From positions 50,538-114,537 of the forward strand of contig JAGBAX010000022.1 in NCBI GenBank assembly GCA_017938765.1: a stretch of DNA of 64,000 bases, read 5' to 3'. Origin of the DNA: Alistipes sp. GTDB lineage: Bacteria; Bacteroidota; Bacteroidia; Bacteroidales; Rikenellaceae. Below are positions 43,529-52,021 of the stretch, in pieces (within the stretch, counting starts at the first letter, position 1; each line of letters opens with the position of its first letter). The notes beneath the pieces are model-generated. The model was given only the letters and a program-made list of their open reading frames with translations, did no database searches and was not told the origin of the DNA. The position numbers were made by a program, and so were the translations under genes.

Positions 43529-45832
43529 TTAGAAAGTAATCTTTGCACCGAGGAACCATGTGCGAGGCAGGGATGGTCCGTAGATATATCCCGCATCGCG
43601 GTCAGCACCCTTGTCAAAGTCGCTCTGGAACGAGTTGAAGATATTCTTCATTCCACCGTTAATCTGAAACCCGATTGTGCGGTAAATCTTAAAGTCGTAG
43701 CTCAGCTTAATGCCCATATCAAAGAATGGGTCGGTAAGTTTTGCGATATCCTTCTTTACATATCCTGCGAAGTGCTGAACAAGCATTCGGCCTGTGTATG
43801 TACCAGTGAGCGATATGTCAAAACGGCGCACTGGTGTGACAGTGGCTGTCAAAAAGGCATAGCTGTCTGGCGTGCGGAACATACGGGTCTCGGCTGGCAC
43901 GCTCTCATCCTCACTCCACTTCTCTGGCTCCTTGTAGCGACTCTTCTGCAGTGTACCACCCACCTGCATTTGTATCCAAGGGTTGAATGCAAGGCGAGCC
44001 TCAAGGTTTATGCCCATAACCGTTGCACCAGAGCCATTGCGACGCTCAAGGACAGTTGCAGTACCGCCATCGGCAGTCTCGCCAGTCTCCTCAAGGGTAA
44101 ATACATCTTTTAGGATAGTGTAGAAGCCCTCAACGAGCAAATTACCCTGAACACCATTTTTGAAGGTGTGGTACATATCTGCCGAGAGGCTGAATGAGTG
44201 GCTGCGCTCCTCCTTAAGGTCATCTGCAAGGCGGATGCGGGTACGCTCGCCACCGACAATAGTGATGTGCAAATCCTCGTCAAATGCCTGTGGTGCGCGG
44301 AAGCCTGATGAGTATACAGCGCGCAGGTTGATGTTGTGGGTAGGGTTGTAGCGGAAGTTCACGCGTGGCGAGAAGATAAGGTGGTCAATAAGGTTGTGCT
44401 TATCTGCGCGACCACCAATCAAAAAGCCCCAAGTCTCGTTTTTCCACTCGTTCTGTATATACGCGCTATAGATGTGAATTGTCTGGTTTGTAGGTGTATA
44501 GCCCTCTGTGAGCGGTGTATCCTTCATATAGTCAAGGTTGTACTCCGCGCCCACAGTAAGCTCGGCAGGTAGGAAGAGCATCTTTGGACAGCGGTACATA
44601 TATTGCACACCGCCCACAGCTGTAAATCCGTGTGTCGTTCCATAGGCGTTAGGGTCCATATAGCTGCCGTAGTAGCTGTCGCGGCGAATATCCTGCGCAG
44701 AGGCATAGAGGCTATAGCGGTGGCGGGTGTTGGCTGTAGTACCCTCAAAGGTAATTCCTCCGCTGTTGATAATGTGGTCAGTGGTCTCGGCAACATAGGC
44801 CTGATGTGGCGGAACATCAAGCTGGTCGCCACCACGACGATACTCCTTTGTTCCGTGATACTCAAGCGAGAGCTTGCTGTATGCGCTGGTCTTGATATAG
44901 CTTCTCAGACCCACTGTCTGTCCGTCAATCTCGCCAATCTCCACAAAGCCGTCGCCGTTGTGGTCATATCCTGAGCGGTGGCGGTTCTGTCCGTAGACCA
45001 TAAGTCCCGCCTTGCGGTTGTCAGTAACGAGCGATGCGTTGAGAGTGGTATTGTTATCAAACGAGCCAGAGCAACCTATAGAGCTGATTGTGTGAGCAAT
45101 CTGTCCAGAGTTGTAGAGTGGCTCCTTTGTGATAATATTCACTGTTCCACCAATCGCCGACGCACCATAGAGCGCCGAGCCACCACCGCGCACAACCTCA
45201 ATGCGCTCAATCATATTTGATGGCAGATGCTCTAATCCGTATACACCTGCAAGGGCAGAGAATACAGGTCGCGAGTCAATCAAAATCTGCGAGTAGTGAC
45301 CATCAAGGCCATTGATTCTCACCTGCGTAAAGCCACAGTTCTGGCAGTTGTTCTCTACGCGCACACCCGACTGGAAGTTAAGTCCCTCGGCTACGGTTGG
45401 TGATGTGGTAACATCAAAAAGGCGGGTATCAAGTACGCTTACAAGCGTTGGAGCCTCGCGGCGGGTTGTAACGTTTCGGTTTGCAGAGACTACGACAGCA
45501 TCAAGTGACACCTGCTCCTCTTTTATCTCAAAGTCAAGCTCTAAAGGCTCTCCATTTACAACCTTTACGGTCTTTGTAACAGTCTGATATCCAAGCGCAG
45601 AGACCTCAATGGTAATCTCTGTATCCTCTGGCACGTCATTTAGAATATAGTGTCCTGTAGTGTCAGTAGTCGTTCCGATAGTTGTGTTTTGCACTACTAC
45701 GTTGATATATGGGAGCATCTCCTTGCTCTTTGCATCTGTAACGTGACCGAAGATATGTGTCTCATAGTCAGATGCATACATGTTGCCGACAATACACAGT
45801 GCCGACAAAAGTAAAGATATAATTTTCTTCAT
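43529..45832 (-). CDS. TonB-dependent outer-membrane receptor
   Basis: The 767-residue protein has a signal peptide, an N-terminal carboxypeptidase-regulatory-like domain (residues ~25-110; IFGHVTDAKSKEMLPYINVVVQ), a plug (about 120-230; QVRINGLDGHYSQILIDSRPVFSALAGVYGLEHLP) and a 22-strand-type barrel ending PRTWFLGAKITF. The plug carries NNCQNCGF, a pair of close cysteines. No SusD partner is present, so it is not a glycan SusC; the substrate is more likely a metal complex or cofactor. A small membrane protein with a CxxC motif lies 44 nt upstream in the same direction. Confidence 0.92.
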   Translation of the reverse strand: MKKIISLLLSALCIVGNMYASDYETHIFGHVTDAKSKEMLPYINVVVQNTTIGTTTDTTGHYILNDVPEDTEITIEVSALGYQTVTKTVKVVNGEPLELDFEIKEEQVSLDAVVVSANRNVTTRREAPTLVSVLDTRLFDVTTSPTVAEGLNFQSGVRVENNCQNCGFTQVRINGLDGHYSQILIDSRPVFSALAGVYGLEHLPSNMIERIEVVRGGGSALYGASAIGGTVNIITKEPLYNSGQIAHTISSIGCSGSFDNNTTLNASLVTDNRKAGLMVYGQNRHRSGYDHNGDGFVEIGEIDGQTVGLRSYIKTSAYSKLSLEYHGTKEYRRGGDQLDVPPHQAYVAETTDHIINSGGITFEGTTANTRHRYSLYASAQDIRRDSYYGSYMDPNAYGTTHGFTAVGGVQYMYRCPKMLFLPAELTVGAEYNLDYMKDTPLTEGYTPTNQTIHIYSAYIQNEWKNETWGFLIGGRADKHNLIDHLIFSPRVNFRYNPTHNINLRAVYSSGFRAPQAFDEDLHITIVGGERTRIRLADDLKEERSHSFSLSADMYHTFKNGVQGNLLVEGFYTILKDVFTLEETGETADGGTATVLERRNGSGATVMGINLEARLAFNPWIQMQVGGTLQKSRYKEPEKWSEDESVPAETRMFRTPDSYAFLTATVTPVRRFDISLTGTYTGRMLVQHFAGYVKKDIAKLTDPFFDMGIKLSYDFKIYRTIGFQINGGMKNIFNSFQSDFDKGADRDAGYIYGPSLPRTWFLGAKITF

Positions 45833-45876
45833 TTTTGTGATTTTGTATTTGTTATAAAAAGGGTAGGAAACAGTTT

Positions 45877-46200
45877 TTATAACAATACAGGAGGTGCACG
45901 AAGAGAATAGATAACTCTCGGCTCAACAGCGCGTAAGATAACATCTACAGCTGAAATGACTGTCAGCAGGACAATAGCCGAGAGCAGAGCCTGGCTCTGT
46001 GAGATAATAAATAGGAGTAGGTTGAAGTGACAAATAGGACAGTCGTCACTCATACCATTTGATGCCGCACTGCGGGTATTTCTCAGCGAGTCGTAGTAGC
46101 TGTCTGGGTGGGTGTGCAGAGCCTTACCAGTATAGGCAATAGCAATTGCTGCGAGCATTACTCCCAGCACAATGTTTTGTATATACTTGCAGACTCTCAT
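45877..46200 (-). CDS. Small membrane protein with CPIC motif, partner of the TonB receptor
   Basis: The 107-residue protein has an N-terminal hydrophobic segment (IVLGVMLAAIAIAYTG), an extracytoplasmic HTHPDSYYD...DDCPICHFN stretch with His and CxxC residues, a second hydrophobic segment and the end YSLRAPPVLL. The CPxC plus terminal R-x-P-P layout resembles DUF2946-like proteins of proteobacterial metal-receptor loci (weak, by eye). It shares a promoter with the receptor gene. Confidence 0.65.
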   Translation of the reverse strand: MRVCKYIQNIVLGVMLAAIAIAYTGKALHTHPDSYYDSLRNTRSAASNGMSDDCPICHFNLLLFIISQSQALLSAIVLLTVISAVDVILRAVEPRVIYSLRAPPVLL

Positions 46201-46225
46201 CTATTTATGCGGCACAAATCCGCAG

Positions 46226-46257
46226 CAAAGGTAGAATAAAATGTTGAAAACGACAAA
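46226..46257 (-). promoter_or_regulatory. Promoter of the receptor operon
   Basis: On the minus strand TACCTTTG lies at 46233-46226 and TTTG at 46257-46254, with 20 nt between. The transcript begins about 20 nt before the small membrane protein gene. Confidence 0.75.
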
Positions 46258-46349
46258 AAAGTAGTGAAATTTAACACTGACATTTTGGCAGTTTTTTCTC
46301 TTTGGCAGCAAATTTGACCGCATATAGTCAAACAAAAAATTTTTAGATT

Positions 46350-48950
46350 ATGAATATTAACACGCTAACTATTAAGGCGCAGCAGGCACTGCAGGGTGCC
46401 GTGTCTACTGCACAGCAGACGGGCCAACAGGCCGTAGAACCACTGCATCTGCTCTCTGTTTTAGTTGCCGAGGAGAACTCTCTTGGCTCTTTTCTACTTG
46501 GAAGGGCTGGAGTGAATATAGTATCACTCCGAGCAGCCGTTAGTGAGGCTATATCTCGACTGCCGAAGGTGTCGGGCGCGGGCGAGCAGTACTTTGCTAC
46601 TGATACCACAAAGGTTATCCAGCGAGCAGTTGATTTTACAAAGAAGTTTAATGATAAGTACGCCTCTGTAGAGCATCTTCTACTTGGAGTGATTGCCGAG
46701 CGTGGTTCTGCTTCGGATATTCTCAAGTCTCAAGGCGCTACTGAAAGCGATATTATTGAGGCTATAAAGCAGTTCCGCAAGGGCTCTACTGTAGACTCAC
46801 AGAGCGCAGATAAGGAGTTTGATGCGCTGGGCAAGTATGCCATAAACCTTAACGAGCTTGCCCGAACTGGAAAACTTGACCCAGTTATTGGACGTGATGA
46901 CGAGTGTCGTCGTGTGCTGCAGATTCTCTCACGCCGAACAAAGAACAATCCGATACTTGTCGGCGAGCCAGGTGTTGGTAAGACTGCCATTGCCGAGGGT
47001 ATTGCACACCGTATTGTCAATGGCGATGTGCCAGAGAACCTTCGCTCAAAGAGCATCTACTCGCTTGATATGGGTGCGCTGATTGCGGGTGCGAAGTATC
47101 AGGGAGAGTTTGAGGAGCGACTCAAGAGCGTTGTTGCCGAGGTTGTGGCTTCAGATGGCGAGATACTGCTCTTTATTGACGAGATACACACCCTTGTGGG
47201 CGCAGGTAAGAGTAGCGGAGCGATGGATGCGGCAAATATCCTCAAGCCAGCCCTTGCGCGTGGCGAACTACGAACTATAGGTGCTACAACGCTGGATGAG
47301 TATCAGAAGTACTTTGAGCAGGATAGGGCGCTGGAGCGTCGTTTCCAGAAGGTTATGATTGACGAGCCGACGACAGAGGATGCTGTGAGCATTCTGCGTG
47401 GTCTGAAGCCTCGCTATGAGAGTCACCACCGCGTGAGAATCAAGGATGAGGCTATCGTTGCGGCTGTAGAGTTGAGCCACCGATATATCACATCGCGATT
47501 TTTGCCAGACAAGGCTATTGACCTTATTGACGAGGCGGCATCAAAGTTGCGCCTTGAGATGAACTCTGTGCCAGAGGAGATAGATACTCTTGACCGCCGT
47601 ATCCGCCAGATGGAGATTGAGCGCGAGGCTATACGCCGTGAGGGGGATAGTGCCCGCATTGCCACCCTTGACCGTGAGATTGACGAACTACGCGCAAAGC
47701 AGTCGCAGAGTCGTGCCGCTTGGCAGAGCGAGAAGGATATCCTTGTCAAGATTCAGCACAACAAGTCCCAGATAGAGTCTCTCACTGTTGAGGCACAGCA
47801 GGCTGAGCGCGAGGGAGACTATGGTCGCGTGGCGGAGATTCGCTATGGCAAGATTGTAGATTGTCAGCGCACTATAGAGGCTCTGCAATCGGAACTTGAT
47901 GCTATAAACAGCTCTGGCCGTATGATTAAGGAGGAGGTAGATGCTGCCGATATTGCCGATGTGGTCTCTCGCTGGACAGGTATTCCTGTGGCGCGTATGC
48001 TCGCCTCAGAGCGCGAGAAGCTCCTCAATATGGAGGCTGAACTTCATAAGCGAGTAGTGGGTCAAGAGCGCGCTATAGCCGTTATTTCGGATGCTGTGCG
48101 CCGCTCACGTGCGGGGCTTAACGACCCTCGCAAGCCTATAGGCTCGTTTATCTTCCTCGGCACTACGGGAGTCGGTAAGACAGAGCTTGCTCGTGCACTG
48201 GCGCAGTTCCTCTTTAACGATGAGAATATGATGACCCGTATAGATATGAGCGAGTATCAGGAGCGACACGCCGTATCGCGCCTCGTTGGAGCGCCTCCGG
48301 GATATGTTGGCTATGACGAGGGTGGTCAGCTTACCGAGGCTGTGCGCCGTAAGCCATACTCTGTCGTGCTTCTTGACGAGATTGAGAAGGCGCACCCCGA
48401 TGTGTTCAACATCCTGCTGCAGGTGCTTGACGATGGTCGTCTGACAGATAATAAGGGTCGCACGGTGGATTTCCGCAATACCATTATTATTATGACTTCT
48501 AATATGGGCTCGCACCTTATTCAGGAGGCATTTAGTAGTGAGCTGGAGAGAAGCAATACAATCTCGCAGCAGACACTTGACAGAGTTAGCGCCGATGTTG
48601 TAGAGCTGCTCAAGCAACAGCTTAAGCCTGAGTTTTTGAATCGTATAGACGAGATAGTGACCTTTGAGCCACTTACGCAGAGCGATATTGAGCAGATTGT
48701 GGATATGCAGATGCACAACCTCTCGCAGTTGCTCTCTCATAATGGTATTGCGCTCAACTATACCGAGCAGGTGCGTAAGTATCTTGCCACTGTAGGCTAC
48801 GATGCGATGTATGGTGCGCGCCCAGTCAAGCGAACTATCCAGCGCGAGATTGTTGGCGAACTGTCAAAACGCATCCTTGCGGGCGATGTAGATAACACTC
48901 GTCCGATAAAGATTACTATGGAAAATGATTTGTTACATTTTGCCAATTAA
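46350..48950 (+). CDS. clpB: ATP-dependent disaggregase ClpB
   Basis: ClpB solubilises aggregated proteins with the DnaK system. The 866-residue protein has the N-domain (to ~150), AAA-1 with Walker [10 protein letters not shown] (about 209-217), the ClpB-type coiled-coil middle domain (about 405-530; [20 protein letters not shown]...), and AAA-2 with GTTGVGKTE (about 607) and the arginine-finger region. It is a full-length single start at 46350. No heat-shock operator is evident. The 149 bp between it and the divergent receptor operon holds only that operon's promoter. Confidence 0.97.
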   Translation: MNINTLTIKAQQALQGAVSTAQQTGQQAVEPLHLLSVLVAEENSLGSFLLGRAGVNIVSLRAAVSEAISRLPKVSGAGEQYFATDTTKVIQRAVDFTKKFNDKYASVEHLLLGVIAERGSASDILKSQGATESDIIEAIKQFRKGSTVDSQSADKEFDALGKYAINLNELARTGKLDPVIGRDDECRRVLQILSRRTKNNPILVGEPGVGKTAIAEGIAHRIVNGDVPENLRSKSIYSLDMGALIAGAKYQGEFEERLKSVVAEVVASDGEILLFIDEIHTLVGAGKSSGAMDAANILKPALARGELRTIGATTLDEYQKYFEQDRALERRFQKVMIDEPTTEDAVSILRGLKPRYESHHRVRIKDEAIVAAVELSHRYITSRFLPDKAIDLIDEAASKLRLEMNSVPEEIDTLDRRIRQMEIEREAIRREGDSARIATLDREIDELRAKQSQSRAAWQSEKDILVKIQHNKSQIESLTVEAQQAEREGDYGRVAEIRYGKIVDCQRTIEALQSELDAINSSGRMIKEEVDAADIADVVSRWTGIPVARMLASEREKLLNMEAELHKRVVGQERAIAVISDAVRRSRAGLNDPRKPIGSFIFLGTTGVGKTELARALAQFLFNDENMMTRIDMSEYQERHAVSRLVGAPPGYVGYDEGGQLTEAVRRKPYSVVLLDEIEKAHPDVFNILLQVLDDGRLTDNKGRTVDFRNTIIIMTSNMGSHLIQEAFSSELERSNTISQQTLDRVSADVVELLKQQLKPEFLNRIDEIVTFEPLTQSDIEQIVDMQMHNLSQLLSHNGIALNYTEQVRKYLATVGYDAMYGARPVKRTIQREIVGELSKRILAGDVDNTRPIKITMENDLLHFAN

Positions 48951-49206
48951 AAGTAACAAACTGAAACAGCAGACTTTCCAAAATAGAATTAAAAACGAAA
49001 AAAAGAGAGTAAAAACGCAAATAAAAAGGCATAAATTAGTAAAAAATAAGCGTAAAAACGAAAATTGTGAAGAGTGAAAAAATGCCACCTAACACTTTGT
49101 GAGCGTTCATACCGCAGTTTTAACCGTTCACGGCGCTATTTTTACCAGTTACCCAATTTTTTTAATAATTTTTCGCTTATAATTTGCAAGTTTGGAATGT
49201 TTGTTG
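48951..49206. other. Intergenic region after clpB, no gene seen
   Basis: A-rich sequence directly after clpB and then T-rich sequence. No ORF or hairpin of note was found. Confidence 0.5.
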
Positions 49207-49310
49207 TACTTTTGTAGTCGGAATGAGATATGAATCTCTTTTCAAGATAGGTTTTTAGGTTAGGTTTAGGAGCAGCACTTTGAGAAATCAAGGTGCTGCT
49301 CTGGTTTTAT
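49207..49310 (+). ncRNA. Candidate small RNA or leader with GAAA-tetraloop hairpin
   Basis: A -7 box TACTTTTG (49207-49214) is followed by a short hairpin GAGAT/ATCTC (49225-49238). Then comes a 13-bp stem AGCAGCACTTTGA / TCAAGGTGCTGCT closed by a GAAA loop (49271-49300) and TGGTTTTA. No ORF spans it. The layout suggests a transcript of about 80-95 nt ending at an intrinsic terminator. Confidence 0.55.
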
Positions 49311-49687
49311 ACAATAGCTATAAGTGGTTTAATAGTGTAACTTTGTGCAAAATATCAGTTAAATTTTTAGTCGTACTATTTTTCTCTTTTCTAATCGCCT
49401 AATTATCACTGTAATTCCTCTGCTGAATATATTAAGCACCTATGTTGAAGATGTGTGCTGAACTGGTCTCTTGCTACTGAGAGTAGGGCGCGGTCTTACA
49501 CTTGTTTTGTCTAATCATATATTTTGTTATTAATTATAACACTCTATCTACTTACTATTTTATTTAGATAGAAAAGGTTTATTGTTAATAAAAGAAAATA
49601 TTTATATGGTTAAATACTCTTTAATACACTGTTGTATAGAGTGATGTAGAGTTGATGTAGAAAAGCCCAGCTCTCTGTTTTAAGGCT
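49311..49687. other. AT-rich non-coding stretch
   Basis: 377 bp with no supported ORF. A further -7-like TAACTTTG lies near 49350, and no strong hairpin follows it. Base composition is distinctly more AT-rich than the coding regions, marking the edge of the accessory segment. Confidence 0.5.
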
Positions 49688-49703
49688 TACCTTTGCGTTC
49701 AGT

Positions 49704-49907
49704 ATGGATAAAAGGGATAATTTTAAGGCTATAGAGCTGCTGCATAGCAGTAGTTTGAGCATGATGCAGATTTGGCAACAGTGTGCTGCGGATGTTCCGT
49801 ACCACCAATTTGTTTTGGAGTTGCGCTATCGCTATTGCAAGAGTAGGGAAGATAGAGAATTACTCCGCCGTAGGGTCTGTGCTATTTTGCGGGAGCAAAA
49901 AAAATAG
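49704..49907 (+). CDS. 67-residue protein of unknown function
   Basis: MDKRDNFKAIELLHSSSL... is a small, charged, probably helical protein with a basic C-terminal half (CKSREDRELLRRRVCAIL). No family recognised. It has a -7 box TACCTTTG at 49688-49695 just before its ATG and ends 1 nt before the -7 box (49909-49916) of pncA. Confidence 0.6.
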   Translation: MDKRDNFKAIELLHSSSLSMMQIWQQCAADVPYHQFVLELRYRYCKSREDRELLRRRVCAILREQKK

Positions 49908-49936
49908 CTAACTTTGGGGTAGAAATACTCTATGTT

Positions 49937-50494
49937 ATGGGAAAGCGGATTTTAGTTGTAGTAGATTATCAGTACGACTTTTACTCCCCTCAAGGTGCGC
50001 TGTATGTTAATGGTGGAGAGGGGCTACAGGCAAAGATTGCGGATATCATCCCCGATTTTGACCACGTTGTCTTTACGCAGGACTACCACCTGTCTTCGCA
50101 CTGCTCGTTTGACCGAAATGGCGGAGAGTGGCCTGTGCACTGTGTGGCTGGGACTCATGGGGCAGAGATTCCTAATGAGCTTATCGCGCTATCAGCCTCT
50201 TATACAATCTCAAAAAAGGGGTGTAATCAGGACAAAGAGGAGTATGGTGCTTTTGCTGATAATAATGCTTCGCCAGAGTTGTTTGCAGGCGCACAGAGCG
50301 TTGTTCTCTGTGGCATCGCGGGCGACTATTGCGTACTTGAGACTCTGAAGAATATTGTTAGCACTGTTGGGTCAGATTGTGTGTCGGTATACCTTGATGG
50401 CGTAGCGAGCATAGATGGCGGCACGGCGCTTGGCTGCTATATGACCGAGCAGGGTATTAAGGAGTACCAAAAGATGGGGAAAACCACCTTGTAG
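49937..50494 (+). CDS. pncA: Nicotinamidase, isochorismatase superfamily
   Basis: This enzyme deamidates nicotinamide to nicotinate for NAD salvage. In the 185-residue protein the catalytic triad is Asp10 (VVVDYQYDF), Lys93/94 (ISKKG) and Cys132 (GDYCV), and the metal site is D49-x-H51 with H68 (WPVHCVAG). The -7 box TAACTTTG (49909-49916) resembles those before the helicase and DUF169 genes in following context (TTTGRGGTARAAT). The next enzyme of the pathway, pncB, is at 62884 but is broken. Confidence 0.9.
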   Translation: MGKRILVVVDYQYDFYSPQGALYVNGGEGLQAKIADIIPDFDHVVFTQDYHLSSHCSFDRNGGEWPVHCVAGTHGAEIPNELIALSASYTISKKGCNQDKEEYGAFADNNASPELFAGAQSVVLCGIAGDYCVLETLKNIVSTVGSDCVSVYLDGVASIDGGTALGCYMTEQGIKEYQKMGKTTL

Positions 50495-50538
50495 ATTGAA
50501 AAAATAGTTATCTTTGTCGTTATAAGCACGATATTATT

Positions 50539-52017
50539 ATGAGTAACTTAACACTTGCAATTACCACCGTTGGGGATTTGCTACTTAATGGTAAACTTAC
50601 GCGCAGGGAGGATGGACACTCTGAGCCCGTAAGGCTGACTATACCCGTCTACCAGCGCCCATACAAGTGGTCGGCGCGTAATGCTATTCAGCTGTTAGAT
50701 GATATTATAGAGGCGCGAAACGCCAACAAGGAGGTTTACCGCGTTGGTACGCTGATTCTGCATAAAGATGGCTGTGGTAACTACAATATTGTAGATGGTC
50801 AGCAGCGCACTATAACCTTCTCGCTGTTGCTCTATGCCCTCTATGAGTTGGAGCAGGAGCAAGATAGGCTAAAGATTGAATTTCTGGAGCAGGATGTGCT
50901 GAGCAATCAATTCAGCCGCCGCAATATCCCGAATAATCTCAACGCCTTTAGACGCAGGATTCTCAAGGGGGCAACGGACGAAGCGGATGGTGCGGAACAT
51001 AAGCGCAATATGCAGAATCTGAGGAGTTTTATTGAGTCGCAGTGCGAGCTTATTGTAGTCGTTACGGAGAATCTATCAGAGGCTTTCCAGTTCTTTGACT
51101 CGCAAAATGCGCGCGGCAAGGCCCTCTATCCGCACGACTTGCTCAAGGCATACCACCTGCGCGAGATGACAGACCTTAAGGCCGACGAGGTGGAGCAAAT
51201 TGTGGCGCAGTGGGAGACAATCCCGCAGGATAAGCTGGCAGAGTTCTTTGGACAGTATATCTACCGCATAAAGGAGTGGATAAATGGCAACTGGGCGGAG
51301 AGCCTTACGGAGCACAATATCTACAAGTTTAAGGGTATCAACCGCACTGCCCGCACACCTTATGCGCAGTTCTATAAGAGCGCGTACTCATACGCCCAAA
51401 TGATAAATAACTCGGCAATGCCTTTTGTGTCGGGCACAAGGGAGATTAATGCCTTTCAGCTCAACACGCCTATAATTGCTGGCAAACCATTCTTTGATTA
51501 TACACAGCACTACTACCGCATACTGCACGATGTGCACGATAATAGCAAGTACGAGGGCTTCTATATCAAAGATAATGAGATAGTTAAAACCCTTGACCGC
51601 TACTTTGATGGTGGCAGTGGCAACCGTATTGTAAGACTGCTTTTTGACACAGCCTTGCTACTCTATGTAGACCGTTTCTGCCCTGCCACATTCCCAACAA
51701 AGGAGGATACAGAGCTCTTTGAGCGATTTGTTGTCTACGCCTTTATCTGGGCATACTCACTGCGCGCGCAGTACTACCGTCTGGGTTGGCAATCTACCCA
51801 GAACTACATCCTCGGAGGCTCTGGTAAGGTAAATGAGGGCAATATCTACAAACTTATCACCGACTCGGATACTCCACTCTCGCTACTCAGTGCTATGGAG
51901 GACCGCCTAAGCCCAATTCGTGTGGGCGAGGATGTCGGCAATATTGATTGTAAGGATGATGGTGTATATAGGCACTACCTCCATTTTTTTGCAAAGTACA
52001 ACTTTTTAGATAAGTAG
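50539..52017 (+). CDS. DUF262-domain protein (GmrS-like half of a pair)
   Basis: The 492-residue protein has the DUF262/ParB-like nucleotide-binding and hydrolysis signatures IPVYQRPYKWS (35-45) and VDGQQRT (85-91), with 'FQFFDSQNARGKALYPHDLLKAYHL' downstream. No DUF1524 HNH end is present. DUF262 proteins include GmrS and SspE-type enzymes that restrict modified phage DNA. It is followed 4 nt later by a second DUF262 protein, which does carry the nuclease domain. A -7 box TATCTTTG lies at 50509-50516. Confidence 0.88.
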   Translation: MSNLTLAITTVGDLLLNGKLTRREDGHSEPVRLTIPVYQRPYKWSARNAIQLLDDIIEARNANKEVYRVGTLILHKDGCGNYNIVDGQQRTITFSLLLYALYELEQEQDRLKIEFLEQDVLSNQFSRRNIPNNLNAFRRRILKGATDEADGAEHKRNMQNLRSFIESQCELIVVVTENLSEAFQFFDSQNARGKALYPHDLLKAYHLREMTDLKADEVEQIVAQWETIPQDKLAEFFGQYIYRIKEWINGNWAESLTEHNIYKFKGINRTARTPYAQFYKSAYSYAQMINNSAMPFVSGTREINAFQLNTPIIAGKPFFDYTQHYYRILHDVHDNSKYEGFYIKDNEIVKTLDRYFDGGSGNRIVRLLFDTALLLYVDRFCPATFPTKEDTELFERFVVYAFIWAYSLRAQYYRLGWQSTQNYILGGSGKVNEGNIYKLITDSDTPLSLLSAMEDRLSPIRVGEDVGNIDCKDDGVYRHYLHFFAKYNFLDK

Positions 52018-52021
52018 AGTT

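Noticed and set aside
48951-49703. tRNA, tmRNA or other known stable RNA gene in the large gap after clpB
   Set aside because: No T-loop GTTCGA-type motif, acceptor stem or tmRNA landmarks were found; only the small candidate at 49207-49310 is supported.
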